Source of the DNA: Myxococcus stipitatus | GTDB lineage: Bacteria; Myxococcota; Myxococcia; Myxococcales; Myxococcaceae | Direction: 5' to 3' | Assembly (NCBI RefSeq): GCF_021412625.1 | Contig: NZ_JAKCFI010000014.1 | Span: 124,001-188,000 of the forward strand | DNA: 64,000 nucleotides | Part shown: piece by piece, positions 24,745-34,400 of the stretch | How positions within the stretch are numbered: position 1 is the first letter of the stretch | How the letters are laid out: each line of letters begins with the position of its first letter | Program-made: the position numbers and the translations under genes | Notes under the pieces: generated by a model | Database searches by the model: none | Told to the model about the DNA's origin: nothing | What the model saw: only the letters and a program-made list of their open reading frames with translations

Positions 24745-26890
24745 AGGCGGCGTTGCCGCTGACGGCGTCCAGCGCGCGGTCGTCCGTCAGGTCGTTCTGG
24801 CTGGCGCCCGCGTGCGCGGCGGCCACCTGGAGCCGGGTGCCCGAGCGCTGGTGGCCGTAGCCGTGCGGCAGGCTCACCACGCCGGGCATCACCTCGTCCG
24901 TCACCGCCACGGGCACCGTCACCTCGCCCACGCGCGAGCTGACCACCGCCCCCTCGCCGTCCACCAGCCCCAGCCGCGACGCGTCCTGGGGGTGGACCAT
25001 GAGCGTGCAGCGCGGCTTGCCCTTGAGCAGGCCGGGCACGTTGTGCAGCCAGGAGTTGTTGTCGCGCAGGTGTCTGCGGCCGATGAGCAGCAGCTCCCCC
25101 TCGCCGCCCACCGCGGGCGCGCCCTCCGGGAAGGCCTCGCGCAGCCGCTGGACGTCCGCGAGCAGCGGCTCGGGCGCCAGGTGGATGCGCCGGTCCTTCG
25201 TCCGCAGGCGGCCGAGCAGGCACGGTTGGAGCGGGCCCAGGTCCACGCCGTGCGGCGCCTCGCGCAGCTTCGCCAGCGTCAGCCCCTGCTTGAGCGGGTG
25301 GAAGCCGGCGCCGTGGGGCCCCAGGCGCAGGCCCAGGTCCAGCACGCGCTCCAGGCCGAGCCGCTTCATCGCCTGGTGCTTCAGCGTGGCGCGCACGGAG
25401 GGGCGGCCCCGGTTCAGCGTGTCCAGCCGGTGTTGGAGCGCGAGGGCGATCTCCCAGTCGTGGCGCGCGTCCTTCCCCGGCTCGAAGAGGGCGGGCGCGT
25501 AGCGCGCGGTGTTGCGCACCGCCAGCGCGTGGAGGGCCACGTCGTAGTGGGGCCGCTCCAGCGCGGAGACGGGCGGCAGGATGAGGTGCGCGTGGCGCGT
25601 CGTCTCGTTGAGGTACGGGTCGATGCTCACCATGAAGTCCAGCCCCTCCAGCGCGCGCTCCAGCTGCGGGCCGTTGGGCGTGGACAGCACCGGGTTGCCC
25701 GCCACGGTGACCAGCGCGCGCACGCGCTCCTCGCCCGGGGTGAGCATCTCCTCCGCGAGCACCGCCACGGGCAGCTCGCCGGCGAACTCCGGCAGCCCGC
25801 GCACCCGGCTCTTCCACCGGCCGAAGCTGCCCCGGCTGATGCCCAGCGCCTTGGGCCCGCCGACGATGTCGAAGGCCGGCTGGGTGAACATGGCGCCGCC
25901 CTCGCGGTCCAGGTTCCCCGTCACCGCGTTGAGGACGTTGATGAGCCACTGGCACAGCGAGCCGAACGGCTGCGTGGACAGGCCCATGCGCCCGTAGCAG
26001 ACGGCGCCGTCGGCGGCGAGGAAGTCGCGCGCGAGCTGGCGCAGCGCGTCCGCCGCGATGCCCGTGGTCCCGGCCACGCGCTCCGGCGGGAACTCCCGCG
26101 CCACGGCGCGCACGGCCTCCAGTCCGTCCAGGTGCGCGTCGAGCGGACCGGGCCTCGGCGGCGACTCCAACAGCACGACGTGCAAGAGCGCGAGCAGCGC
26201 CAGCGCGTCCGTGCCGGGGCGGATGAACAGGTGCGCGTCCGCGATGGCCGCCGTCTCCGTCCGGCGCGGGTCCACCACCACCAGCCGGCCTCCGCGCTGC
26301 TGGATGGCGCGCAGGCGCGCGCGCACGTCCGGGGCCGACATGAGGCTGCCATTGGATGCCAGCGGGTTGGCGCCCATGACGAGCATGAAGCGCGTCCGGT
26401 CGAGGTCCGGGATGGGCACCAGCAGCTGGTGCCCGAACATGAAGTACGACACGAGCTGGTGGGGGAGCTGGTCCACCGACGTGGCGGAGAAGCGGTTGCG
26501 CGAGCGCAGCGCCCGCACCAGCTGCGGCCCGAACAACATGCTGCCCAGGTTGTGGACGTTGGGGTTGCCCAGGTACGAGGCCACCGAGTTCCTGCCGTAC
26601 CGGCGTTGCACCTCGTGCAGCCGCCGCGCCGCCTCGTCGAGGGCCGAGTCCCAGGACACCCGCTCCCAGCCCGTGGCCGTGCGCCTCAGCGGGTGGCGCA
26701 GCCGGTCCGGGTCCTCGTGCAGGTCCTTCAGCGCCAGCGCCTTGGGACAGACATGCCCCCGACTGAATGGGTCCTCGTCGTCGCCTCGGATGGCGGTGAT
26801 TCTCTCGCCCTCCAATTCGATGCGGAGACCACACATGGCCTCGCAGAGATTGCACGTACGGAAGTGGACCCGGGACGTGGTGGCGCTCAT
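24680..26890 (-). CDS. molybdopterin-dependent oxidoreductase (DMSO reductase/formate dehydrogenase superfamily)
   Basis: 736 residues from ATG at 26890. A 4Fe-4S site is present at C13, C16, C20 and C48 (CNLCEAMC ... HVCPK), followed by molybdopterin-binding domains and a C-terminal molydop-binding domain (PHGYGHQRSGTRLQVA). No Tat signal is visible, so it is probably cytoplasmic. Where formate dehydrogenases carry Cys or Sec (S-V-D-x-C-A-R-C/U-C-H), this protein reads S-V-D-Q-L-P-H, so the molybdenum may have another ligand. Partner subunits are not adjacent. The substrate is unknown. It overlaps the convergent membrane-protein gene by 65 bp. Confidence 0.9.
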   Translation of the reverse strand: MSATTSRVHFRTCNLCEAMCGLRIELEGERITAIRGDDEDPFSRGHVCPKALALKDLHEDPDRLRHPLRRTATGWERVSWDSALDEAARRLHEVQRRYGRNSVASYLGNPNVHNLGSMLFGPQLVRALRSRNRFSATSVDQLPHQLVSYFMFGHQLLVPIPDLDRTRFMLVMGANPLASNGSLMSAPDVRARLRAIQQRGGRLVVVDPRRTETAAIADAHLFIRPGTDALALLALLHVVLLESPPRPGPLDAHLDGLEAVRAVAREFPPERVAGTTGIAADALRQLARDFLAADGAVCYGRMGLSTQPFGSLCQWLINVLNAVTGNLDREGGAMFTQPAFDIVGGPKALGISRGSFGRWKSRVRGLPEFAGELPVAVLAEEMLTPGEERVRALVTVAGNPVLSTPNGPQLERALEGLDFMVSIDPYLNETTRHAHLILPPVSALERPHYDVALHALAVRNTARYAPALFEPGKDARHDWEIALALQHRLDTLNRGRPSVRATLKHQAMKRLGLERVLDLGLRLGPHGAGFHPLKQGLTLAKLREAPHGVDLGPLQPCLLGRLRTKDRRIHLAPEPLLADVQRLREAFPEGAPAVGGEGELLLIGRRHLRDNNSWLHNVPGLLKGKPRCTLMVHPQDASRLGLVDGEGAVVSSRVGEVTVPVAVTDEVMPGVVSLPHGYGHQRSGTRLQVAAAHAGASQNDLTDDRALDAVSGNAAFNGTPVRVRKALAPAPAIPAA

Positions 26891-27004
26891 GGCGTCGGAG
26901 TCTACCTGCCTCCAGGGCCGCGCATCCGTCACGAGGTGGGGACCTCTGTCCACTGCTGACTTGGATGGCAATGGCATGAAAGGATTGCGTCCAAGGGAGA
27001 ATCC

Positions 27005-27904
27005 ATGCACCGGTTGGCTTCGAGCGTCGTCGTCCTGGGTCTGGTGTGCATGCCTGTCATTGCGGTGGCCGGGAAGCCCGCGAAGGGCGCGGCCGCGAGC
27101 ACGGTCAAGCTCGAGCGCAAGGACCTGGTGGTGGGCGAGGCGCAGGCGCAGACGGGTTTGTTCTCGTTGAAGTACGACGTCACGCTCTCCGGCCCGGGCA
27201 TGGAGCCCCAGTCGATGTCGTCCCTCGTCGAGGCGACGGGCGACTCCACCAGCACGGTGCTCGCGGCGAAGGGCCGCGTCCCCACGCGGGTGAAGGTGTC
27301 GTTCGACGAGCAGGTCGCCACCATGACGGACGCGCAGGGCCAGCCGAAGCGCGAGGTGGCCGTCATCAGCGGGAAGACGTACGTCGCGGAGGCGGCCAGG
27401 GGCTCCATCACCGTGACGGACGAGGCCGGCGAGCCCGTGCCCGAGGAGGAGGCGAAGCAGGTGCGCGAGCGGCTCGTCGACGACCTGGGCAAGGAGAACG
27501 CGCTGGAGAAGGCGCTGCCCCAGGGGGCCATCAAGGTGGGCGCCTCGCAGCCCAGGCTCGCGCAGGTCTTCGAGTCCTTCATGGAGGAGCGGATGGAGGG
27601 CACCGACTTCGCGGACGCGAAGCTGAAGCTGACCGAGGTCCGCGACCGGCCCCAGGGCAAGGTGGCCGTCTTCTCCATCACCTCCAGCCTCATCTTCGTC
27701 AACGCGTCCACCTCCCCCATGCTGATGTCGTCGGACCTGGAGGGCTCCATGGAGGTCCTCCTGGACGGAGCGTGGCTCCAGGCCATCGACCTCAAAGGGG
27801 ACCTCGACTTCCAGCCCGTCACCCAGCTGTACCAGCAGGGCTACAGGACGAAGGGCAAGGGCGGCGTCCGCCTGCGCCTGACGAGCCAGCCCCAGCCGCG
27901 GTGA
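27005..27904 (+). CDS. exported hypothetical protein
   Basis: 299 residues from ATG 27005, GGGAGA upstream. A Sec signal (about 1-23, ending V-I-A-V-A-G) is visible. The mature protein is a mostly beta-strand sequence with repeated E-x-x-V-x-V and a conserved-looking E-A-K-Q-V-R-E-R-L-V-D-D-L-G-K-E-N helix near 150-170. Neither lipobox nor membrane anchor is seen, so it is probably periplasmic or secreted. No family is recognised. It lies 114 nt downstream of the divergent molybdoenzyme gene. Confidence 0.75.
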   Translation: MHRLASSVVVLGLVCMPVIAVAGKPAKGAAASTVKLERKDLVVGEAQAQTGLFSLKYDVTLSGPGMEPQSMSSLVEATGDSTSTVLAAKGRVPTRVKVSFDEQVATMTDAQGQPKREVAVISGKTYVAEAARGSITVTDEAGEPVPEEEAKQVRERLVDDLGKENALEKALPQGAIKVGASQPRLAQVFESFMEERMEGTDFADAKLKLTEVRDRPQGKVAVFSITSSLIFVNASTSPMLMSSDLEGSMEVLLDGAWLQAIDLKGDLDFQPVTQLYQQGYRTKGKGGVRLRLTSQPQPR

Positions 27905-28067
27905 GCCACTTCGCTCCCCCCAGGTACAGATGACACGTTGCGTCGGCGACACGCCCTGGCGGTAACTGTCCGACGCCCGGCAAGGATGCCCGGCTGCCCC
28001 GCGGAGCAGCAGAGGCATGACACGGCCCTGACAGAGAATGGGCAGGGTTCGCGGTTAGAGGGTTCAC

Positions 28068-29078
28068 ATGTTCCTGCACGCGCTCGGTCACTTCCATCCC
28101 CCCAACCTCCTGACCAATGCCTTCCTCGAGGAGCTGGGCCTCGAGACCACGGATGCCTGGATTCTCGAGCGGGTGGGCATCCACACCCGGCACACCGTGC
28201 TCCCCCTGGAGTACATCCGGGAGACGCGCAACCGGGACGTGCGCGCCGCGCAGGAGGCGGCCCTCTTCAGCAACGCGGAGACGGGGCGCCGGGCGGCGAT
28301 GATGGCGCTGGAGCGCGCGGGGTTGAAGCCCTCCGACATCGGCCTGGTGGTGGCGGGTGGGTGCAGTCCGGACGAGTGCATCCCCGCCGAGTCCAACCGC
28401 GTGGCGCAGCTGATGGGCATCGACGCCCCGGCGGTGGACCTCCAGAGCGCCTGCTCGTCGTTCTGCACGCAGCTGCACTTCCTGACGGGCATGCGCCCGG
28501 AGCGGCTCCCGGAGTTCGTGCTCGTGGTGAACATGGAGAACTCCACCCGCGTGGTGGACTACACGGACCGCTCCACCGCGGTGCTGTGGGGCGATGGCGC
28601 CACCGCGGCCGTCCTCTCGCCGCGCGCGCCGGGGCGCTGGCGGGTGACCCAGACGCGGCTGGCGGGGGACCCCTCCGGCGCGGACAAGGTGCGCGTGCCG
28701 CGCGTCGGCCACTTCACGCAGCACGGCGCGGAGGTGCAGAAGTTCGCCATCCGCCGCGCCAGCGAGACGCTCCAGGAGCTGCGCGCCCACTACCTGACCT
28801 CCCGCCCGGGCAAGGGCATGGGCGATGTCACCTTCATCGGCCACCAGGCGAACCTGCGCATGCTGGAGTCGGTGGCCCGCCGCTGCGAGGTGCCCGAGTC
28901 GCGCCACCTCTTCAACGTCAACCACCGCGGCAACACCGGCGCCGCGGGCGCGCCCGGGGTGATGAGCGAGCACTGGGACGACCCGGCGCTGGGCGACGCG
29001 GTGGTGCTCAGCGTCGTGGGCAGCGGCCTGACCTGGTCCGGCGCGCTCCTCGAGCGCGTCACCTCCTCGTCACCGTAG
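28068..29078 (+). CDS. 3-oxoacyl-ACP synthase III (KAS III / FabH-like)
   Basis: 336 residues. The thiolase-fold catalytic triad of KAS III is complete: C129 in QSACSSF, H259 in GHQANLRM and N289 in HRGNTGAAG. An upstream G-L-x-P-S-D-I-G-L-V-V-A-G segment and late G-S-G-L-T-W-S-G fit the family. FabH enzymes condense acyl-CoA with malonyl-ACP. Myxobacteria contain several KAS III paralogues for branched-chain or specialised products, and this one is not next to other fatty-acid genes, so it may be a specialised paralogue. A hairpin follows immediately. Confidence 0.9.
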   Translation: MFLHALGHFHPPNLLTNAFLEELGLETTDAWILERVGIHTRHTVLPLEYIRETRNRDVRAAQEAALFSNAETGRRAAMMALERAGLKPSDIGLVVAGGCSPDECIPAESNRVAQLMGIDAPAVDLQSACSSFCTQLHFLTGMRPERLPEFVLVVNMENSTRVVDYTDRSTAVLWGDGATAAVLSPRAPGRWRVTQTRLAGDPSGADKVRVPRVGHFTQHGAEVQKFAIRRASETLQELRAHYLTSRPGKGMGDVTFIGHQANLRMLESVARRCEVPESRHLFNVNHRGNTGAAGAPGVMSEHWDDPALGDAVVLSVVGSGLTWSGALLERVTSSSP

Positions 29079-29111
29079 CCGCGTCAGGGGGCTCTGCTAA
29101 TGCCGCCTGAC
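29079..29111. terminator. hairpin directly after the KAS III stop
   Basis: GCGTCAGG (29079-29086) pairs with CCTGACGC (29104-29111); three further inner GGC/GCC pairs follow one mismatch. It starts at the base after the stop codon. C-rich sequence rather than a T-run follows, so termination is likely but not certain. Confidence 0.5.
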
Positions 29112-29352
29112 GCCCCCCACCCCAGGGCTCGCGCCGCCCATGACCTCCTCCCCCGCGCCACACCGCCCTCCTCCGCCCACCCGCGCCCAGGGGGCGGGCC
29201 ACGTCCGCACCGGCACTTCGCGTGAGCCACGCTTCACCTTCCGTCGTCTCCGTCCACTCGCGCACAGGCCCCCGTCAGGTTCTGCTGGCGGCCCGGCGTC
29301 GCGGTGTGCACCTATGGGGACACCGGACTCGGATGGGGCGGGGGTCGGACGC

Positions 29353-29910
29353 ATGAGGAAGCAGGCGTGGACAGGACACGCGCGGTGGCTCGTGCTGGGC
29401 TTGTGGCTCGTGGCGGGCGCGGCGCACGCGGGACAGAAGCAGGTGGGCGGCGTCCGCATGCCGGACTCGCTCACGCTCCAGGGGCGCACCGTCGCGCTGG
29501 CCCACATGGAGCTGCACAAGCGCTTCTTCTTCAAGGTGTATGTCTGGAGCCTCTACCTGGAGGACCAGCCCCGCAACGCCTCGGAGGCCATCGCCTCCGA
29601 CTCCGTCAAGCGGCTGCACTTCCGTTTCCTGCGTGACATCAGCCGCGCCCAGCTCGTCGACAGCCTCCGCCACGGCCTGGTGTCCCGCAACCCGCACCTG
29701 CGCGAGGGCCCCCTGGCCCAGCAGCTCGGCGTCATGCTCGCCTCGCTGCGCGACGTGGGGAAGGGCGGTGACCTCATCATCACCTACACGCCGGACGGCG
29801 GCCTCGAGGTCGGCGGCGAGGCCAGCGGCGGCGTCTTCATCCCCGGCAAGTCCTTCGCCGACGCCCTCTTCGCCGTCTGGCTCGACGCGCACCCCATCTT
29901 CCCGCGCTGA
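29353..29910 (+). CDS. exported chalcone-isomerase-like protein
   Basis: 185 residues from ATG 29353. A signal peptide (1-26, A-G-A-A-H-A) leads into a chalcone isomerase-like domain: GGVRMPDSLTLQG, K-R-F-F-F-K-V-Y-V-W-S-L-Y-L-E, R-F-L-R-D-I-S and late P-G-K-S-F-A-D-A-L-F-A-V-W-L. Bacterial members are periplasmic or outer-membrane fatty-acid-binding-fold proteins without shown isomerase activity. No lipobox is present. The open frame extends further upstream, but the predicted signal peptide fixes the start. Confidence 0.83.
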   Translation: MRKQAWTGHARWLVLGLWLVAGAAHAGQKQVGGVRMPDSLTLQGRTVALAHMELHKRFFFKVYVWSLYLEDQPRNASEAIASDSVKRLHFRFLRDISRAQLVDSLRHGLVSRNPHLREGPLAQQLGVMLASLRDVGKGGDLIITYTPDGGLEVGGEASGGVFIPGKSFADALFAVWLDAHPIFPR

Positions 29911-30044
29911 CGGCCGTCTGCCCGCGCCCCCCGCCCGCCGGGGCACCCCTCCGCCCTCCCTCTCGATGTGGGTTCTTCCTGACCTGGACCGCTCATGGCG
30001 GTAGGCTGGAGCTCCAATCATCGTTGTCGGGAGGACACGTACAC

Positions 30045-30854
30045 ATGCGGACACGGCTGATTCTGGGCACGCTCGTCGCCCTCTCCCTCTCCACCGGGTG
30101 CGTCTCGCAGGGGAAGTTCGACGCGAAGGCGCTGGAGGCGGAGCAGCTCGCCAAGGGGCTGACGGACGAGAAGGGCGTGCGTGAGGCCGCCGAGGCCAAG
30201 GTGAAGGCGCTGGAGGAGCAGAACGCGGCGCTGACGCAGGAGAAGGAGGCGCTGACCAACCGGCTCGCCACGTCGGAGTCGCGCCTCACCGCCAACGCGG
30301 CCGAGCGCCGCGCGCTCCAGGAGCAGAACGCGCAGCTGGCGGCGCTCAACGAGGAGCTGGCGCGCAACTCCAAGAAGCTGGCGCAGGCGAAGGAGGAGCT
30401 GGAGAAGAAGAGCTCCGAGTACGAGAACCTGGCGCAGAGCCTCAAGCAGGAGATCTCCGAAGGGAAGATCGAACTGTCGGAGATGAAGGGCCGCATGACG
30501 GTCCAGCTCAAGGACAAGATCCTCTTCGCGTCCGGCTCCGCGCGCGTGGGCAAGGAGGGCACGGAGGCGCTGAACAAGATCGCCGAGGCGCTCAAGACGG
30601 TGACGGGGAAGATCATCCGCGTGGAGGGTCACACGGACGACATCCCCATCGGCAGTGGTCAGTTCCCCACCAACTGGGAGCTGAGCCTGGCGCGCGCCAT
30701 GGCGGTGGTGCGGGCGCTGCAGGACTCGGGCGTGGACCCCACCATGTTGTCCGCGGCGGGGTATGGCCAGTACCAGCCCATCGTCCCCAACGACTCGGCG
30801 GAGCACCGCAGCCAGAACCGGCGCATCGAAATCGTCCTCGCGCCGAAGTTGTGA
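30045..30854 (+). CDS. OmpA/Pal-family peptidoglycan-binding lipoprotein with coiled coil
   Basis: 269 residues from ATG 30045, with GGGAGG about 10 nt upstream. The lipobox is S-T-G-C19. A long coiled coil (about 25-140) leads to an OmpA-type domain (160-269) with GHTDDIPI, S-L-A-R-A-x-A-V-V-R-A-L and N-R-R-I-E-I-V-L, which bind meso-diaminopimelate of peptidoglycan in related proteins. It is likely a tether between outer membrane and cell wall. It is the first gene of an envelope cluster continuing with a TonB-C/receptor fusion 46 nt downstream, so the two may be co-transcribed. Confidence 0.88.
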   Translation: MRTRLILGTLVALSLSTGCVSQGKFDAKALEAEQLAKGLTDEKGVREAAEAKVKALEEQNAALTQEKEALTNRLATSESRLTANAAERRALQEQNAQLAALNEELARNSKKLAQAKEELEKKSSEYENLAQSLKQEISEGKIELSEMKGRMTVQLKDKILFASGSARVGKEGTEALNKIAEALKTVTGKIIRVEGHTDDIPIGSGQFPTNWELSLARAMAVVRALQDSGVDPTMLSAAGYGQYQPIVPNDSAEHRSQNRRIEIVLAPKL

Positions 30855-30900
30855 CAGCGTGGGGCGGGGGACCGTGCCGTCATCCCCCGCCCACGCGCAC

Positions 30901-33525
30901 ATGAAAACGCTCTTCGCCGTCATCAGCCTCCTCGTCGCCGCCGGGGCCTGGGCCCAGGTCCCGGATGGCGGCGCCGCCGCACCGGACGCCGACGCGGGTG
31001 TCCCCACCGGAGTGCTGACGAAGCCGCCGGTCCTGTTGCGGCAGGTGGAGGCCCCCTATCCGCCGGACGCCGCCGCCCAGCAGCTCGAGGGCACGGTGGT
31101 GATGGTCATCGACATCTCGGAGACGGGCGCCGTCACGAACGTCGAGGTGTCGCAGCCGGCGGGGCACGGCTTCGACGAGGCGGCGGTGGAGGCCGTCAAG
31201 CAGTTCCAGTTCGAGCCGGCGGAGGTGGACGACGTCCCCGCGCCGGTGCGCATCCAGTACGCCTACCAGTTCGTGTTCCGTCCCGTGGCGCCCGCGCCGC
31301 TGGAGGACGGGGGCGTGGCCGCGCCGGAGGCGCCGGTGAACTTCAGCGGCCGGGCGCTGGAGCGCGGCACGCGCAAGCCGCTGGTCGGCGCGGAGGTGGT
31401 GCTGCCGGAGCTGGACCTGTCCGCCGTCGCGGATGGCGAGGGCCGCTTCGCCTTCCGGGGCGTGCCGCTGGGCACGCACGAGGTGCTGGTGGTGCTGGGC
31501 GGGTATGACCGCTTCCGCACCCAGGAGACCTTCACGGAGGGGCGCGAGACGCAGGCGACGTACTACGTGCAGAAGCGCATCTTCAGCCCGTACGAGACGG
31601 TGGTGCGCAGCGACCGCGAGCGCAAGGAGGTGACGAGCACCACCCTCCAGGTGGCCGAGGTGCAGCGCGTGCCCGGCACGCAGGGCGACACGCTCAAGGT
31701 GGTGCAGAACCTGCCCGGCGTGGCGCGGCCGGCCTTCAACGGCGGCGACCTGGTCATCCGCGGCACCAGCCCGCAGGAGTCCGGCGTCTTCCTGGACGGC
31801 CTGCGCATCCCCCTGCTGTACCACTTCGGCGGGCTGACCTCCGTCTACAACTCCGACCTGCTGGAGGCGCTGGACTACCTGCCCGGCAACTTCTCCGCCT
31901 ACTACGGCAACATCACCGGCGGCGTCATCAACGTGCGCAGCCGCGAGCCGCGCATGGACCGCATCCACGGCACGGTGGGCGTCAGCCTGGTCGAATCCAG
32001 CGCCGTCATCGAGGGACCCATCACCGAGAACCTGGGCTTCGCGGTGGGCGGCCGGCGCTCGTACATCGACCTGGTGCTGGGCGTGATTCCGGAGGGCGAG
32101 GACGGCCCGTCCCTCCAGGTGGCGCCGCGCTACTACGACGCGCAGCTCAAGCTGGTGTGGAAGCCGCTGTCGCGCCACGTCTTCTCGCTGCAGGGGCTCA
32201 CCTCGCGCGACCGGCTGGCGCTCGTGTTCGACCGGCCGGCGGACGACGACCCCACCGTCAACGGCAACCTGGACGTCACCACCGGCTTCAACCAGCTGCG
32301 GCTGCGCCACGAGTACAAGGGCGAGGCGCTGCGGCTCGACACCCAGGCCCTGGTTGGCGACACGCTGGTGGAGTTCGCCATCGGCGAGCGCAACCTGCGC
32401 ATCCACTCCACGGACCTGAACCTGCGCTCCACCGCCGAGCTGTCCTTCGGTGATGTCTTCACCTTCGCGGGCGGCGTGGACGTGGCGACCAGCCTGGCGC
32501 ACGTCAACGCGCGCGTGCAGCGCCCGCCGCGCGAGGGCGAGCCGCCCATGCCGCTGGTCACCGAGGAGCTCCTCACCACGGATGGCGACTTCACCCAGTT
32601 CTTCCCCTCCGCCTGGGTGGAGGGGCGCTGGCGGCCGGTGAAGGGGCTCCTGGTGGTGCCCGGCGTGCGCGCCGAGGGCTACGTCTTCACCGACCAGGAG
32701 CATGCGAAGGGGTCGCTCGACCCGCGCCTCGCGGTGCGCTACGCGCTCACGGACGCGTGGACGCTCAAGGGCGGGGTGGGCGTCTACCACAGCCCGCCCA
32801 TCCAGGATGAGCCGAGCATCGCCTTCGGCAACCCGGAGCTGCGCGCCAAGCGCTCGTTCCAGTACGGCCTGGGCGCGGAGTGGCAGCCGTTGCCGGAGTG
32901 GTTCGTCAGCAGCGAGGTCTTCTACAACGACCTGGACGACCTCATCGTCCGCTCGGACGGCCTGGTCGAGCGCGACGGCGAGCTGGTGCCGGAGCGGCTG
33001 AAGAACGGCGGCGTGGGGCGCATCTACGGCCTGGAGCTGCTCGTGCGCCGCTCGCTGACGGACCGGCTGTTCGGCTGGATTTCGTACACGCTCAGCCGCA
33101 GCGAGCGCCGCGACGCGCCGGGGGCGCGCTGGCGCAAGTTCGACAACGACCAGACGCACGTGCTGACGGCCATCGCGTCCTACAAGCTGCCCCGGGGCTG
33201 GGAGGTGGGGGCGCGCTTCCGCTTCGCGTCGGGCAACCCCACCACGCCGGTGGTCGGCTCGGTGCGCGACGACGGCACGGACGTGTTCCTGCCGCTGTAC
33301 ACGGCGGTGAACTCGCGGCGGCTGCCGTCGTTCAACCAGCTGGACATCCGCGTGGACAAGAACTTCGTCTTCGACCAATGGACGCTGGACGTCTACCTGG
33401 ACTTGACGAACGTCTACAACAACGCGGCGGTCGAGGGCATCGCCTACAACTACAACTACACCCAGAGCGCCTGGTTCGAGGGGTTGCCCATCCTCCCCAT
33501 TCTCGGCGTCAAGGGGGCCTTCTGA
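30901..33525 (+). CDS. TonB-dependent receptor with N-terminal TonB-C-like domain
   Basis: 874 residues from ATG 30901. The order is: signal peptide (1-18), TonB C-terminal-like domain (about 42-130, with LEGTVVMVIDISETGAVTNV and F-E-P-A-E-V), carboxypeptidase-regulatory-like domain (about 150-225), receptor plug (about 260-370: GDTLKVVQNLPGV, R-G-T-S-P-Q-E-S) and the outer-membrane beta barrel to the C-terminal F. The receptor takes up large ligands through the outer membrane. A TonB-C-like fold at its own N-terminus is a domain order seen in myxobacteria. The ligand is unknown. A lipoprotein gene follows after 2 nt. Confidence 0.9.
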   Translation: MKTLFAVISLLVAAGAWAQVPDGGAAAPDADAGVPTGVLTKPPVLLRQVEAPYPPDAAAQQLEGTVVMVIDISETGAVTNVEVSQPAGHGFDEAAVEAVKQFQFEPAEVDDVPAPVRIQYAYQFVFRPVAPAPLEDGGVAAPEAPVNFSGRALERGTRKPLVGAEVVLPELDLSAVADGEGRFAFRGVPLGTHEVLVVLGGYDRFRTQETFTEGRETQATYYVQKRIFSPYETVVRSDRERKEVTSTTLQVAEVQRVPGTQGDTLKVVQNLPGVARPAFNGGDLVIRGTSPQESGVFLDGLRIPLLYHFGGLTSVYNSDLLEALDYLPGNFSAYYGNITGGVINVRSREPRMDRIHGTVGVSLVESSAVIEGPITENLGFAVGGRRSYIDLVLGVIPEGEDGPSLQVAPRYYDAQLKLVWKPLSRHVFSLQGLTSRDRLALVFDRPADDDPTVNGNLDVTTGFNQLRLRHEYKGEALRLDTQALVGDTLVEFAIGERNLRIHSTDLNLRSTAELSFGDVFTFAGGVDVATSLAHVNARVQRPPREGEPPMPLVTEELLTTDGDFTQFFPSAWVEGRWRPVKGLLVVPGVRAEGYVFTDQEHAKGSLDPRLAVRYALTDAWTLKGGVGVYHSPPIQDEPSIAFGNPELRAKRSFQYGLGAEWQPLPEWFVSSEVFYNDLDDLIVRSDGLVERDGELVPERLKNGGVGRIYGLELLVRRSLTDRLFGWISYTLSRSERRDAPGARWRKFDNDQTHVLTAIASYKLPRGWEVGARFRFASGNPTTPVVGSVRDDGTDVFLPLYTAVNSRRLPSFNQLDIRVDKNFVFDQWTLDVYLDLTNVYNNAAVEGIAYNYNYTQSAWFEGLPILPILGVKGAF

Positions 33526-33527
33526 GC

Positions 33528-34400
33528 ATGCGCCCGCTGCTTCTCGTCACCCTGGCCGCGGTGCTGGTCTCCTGCGGCCCCGACTTCGAACTCCAGAGTG
33601 AAATCCGCCGCGTGCGCGTGCTGGCCATCCGCGCCGAACCCCCCGAACTGGTGCTGGACCCGGACGACGGCACGCTGCCCGGGCCCCTGTCGTTCGAGGC
33701 GCTGGCGGTGACGCCGGACGAGCGCCCCGTCACGGTGCGCTACGCCCTGTGCCGCGCCTCTGGCAACCCGTATGACGGCCGCTGCCCCGGGGACAACGGC
33801 GTGCCGCTGGAGGGCACGACGCTGTCGCTCGCGGACCCCGCCGTCCAGGCCGTGCTTCGCGACGCGTTGGTGGCGGCCAACCCCGGTGGTGGGGACACGC
33901 CGGACCTCGACGACCCGCGCATCCGCGCGGCGCTGGAGAAGGGCATCCCCCTGTTCGTGGGCTATGAGGCGTCGGACGGCAGCGGCACGCCGGAGGGCAC
34001 CGAGCGCGGGGTGCGGCAGGTGTTGCTGCGCTCCACGCGCGCGCCCAACCACAACCCCGGCGTCGCGGACATCCTCTGGGAGGGGGCCTCGCTGGCGGGG
34101 CCGCTGCCCGCGGGCGAGAAGGAGGTCCGCTTCACGCCCGTGCTCACCGAGGGCAGCGCCGAGGTGTACGAGGGCGACGAGGGCCCCCGCTCCGAGCAGG
34201 TCTTCTTCAGCTGGTTCGCCACCGGCGACGGCGAGGTGAAGGAGTTCCGCTCCCAGGAGCCCGCCAATGACGTCCCCGGCGACCCGACGTCGAAGTACGA
34301 GACCCCCGCCACGCCCCAGCACGTCACCTTCTGGGTGGTGGCCCGGGACGGCCGGGGCGGCGTGGGCTGGTTGCGCCGCGAAGTCGATGTGGGGCCGTAG
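33528..34400 (+). CDS. lipoprotein translated with the TonB receptor
   Basis: 290 residues from ATG 33528, two bases after the receptor stop, so co-translation is very likely. The lipobox is L-V-S-C16. The mature protein has Ig-like beta features (VRVLAIRAEPPELVLDPDDG, PATPQHVTFWVVARDGRGGVGWLRRE) and only two further cysteines (residues 76 and 86, C-R-A-S-G-N-P-Y-D-G-R-C), which may form a disulfide. No domain family is recognised. It could be a surface or periplasmic partner of the receptor, by inference from the tight spacing, comparable to receptor-lipoprotein pairs in other bacteria. Confidence 0.82.
   Translation: MRPLLLVTLAAVLVSCGPDFELQSEIRRVRVLAIRAEPPELVLDPDDGTLPGPLSFEALAVTPDERPVTVRYALCRASGNPYDGRCPGDNGVPLEGTTLSLADPAVQAVLRDALVAANPGGGDTPDLDDPRIRAALEKGIPLFVGYEASDGSGTPEGTERGVRQVLLRSTRAPNHNPGVADILWEGASLAGPLPAGEKEVRFTPVLTEGSAEVYEGDEGPRSEQVFFSWFATGDGEVKEFRSQEPANDVPGDPTSKYETPATPQHVTFWVVARDGRGGVGWLRREVDVGP

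Noticed and set aside
24812..26959. 715-residue plus-strand open frame
   Set aside because: It is antisense to the molybdopterin oxidoreductase, whose iron-sulfur and cofactor motifs are on the minus strand.
26969..26990. TGGCA ... TTGC, sigma54-like sequence upstream of 27005
   Set aside because: The GG-to-GC distance is two bases too long for a sigma54 promoter.
30880..33378. 832-residue minus-strand open frame
   Set aside because: It is antisense to the TonB-dependent receptor; Arg/His/Val-rich and without motifs.
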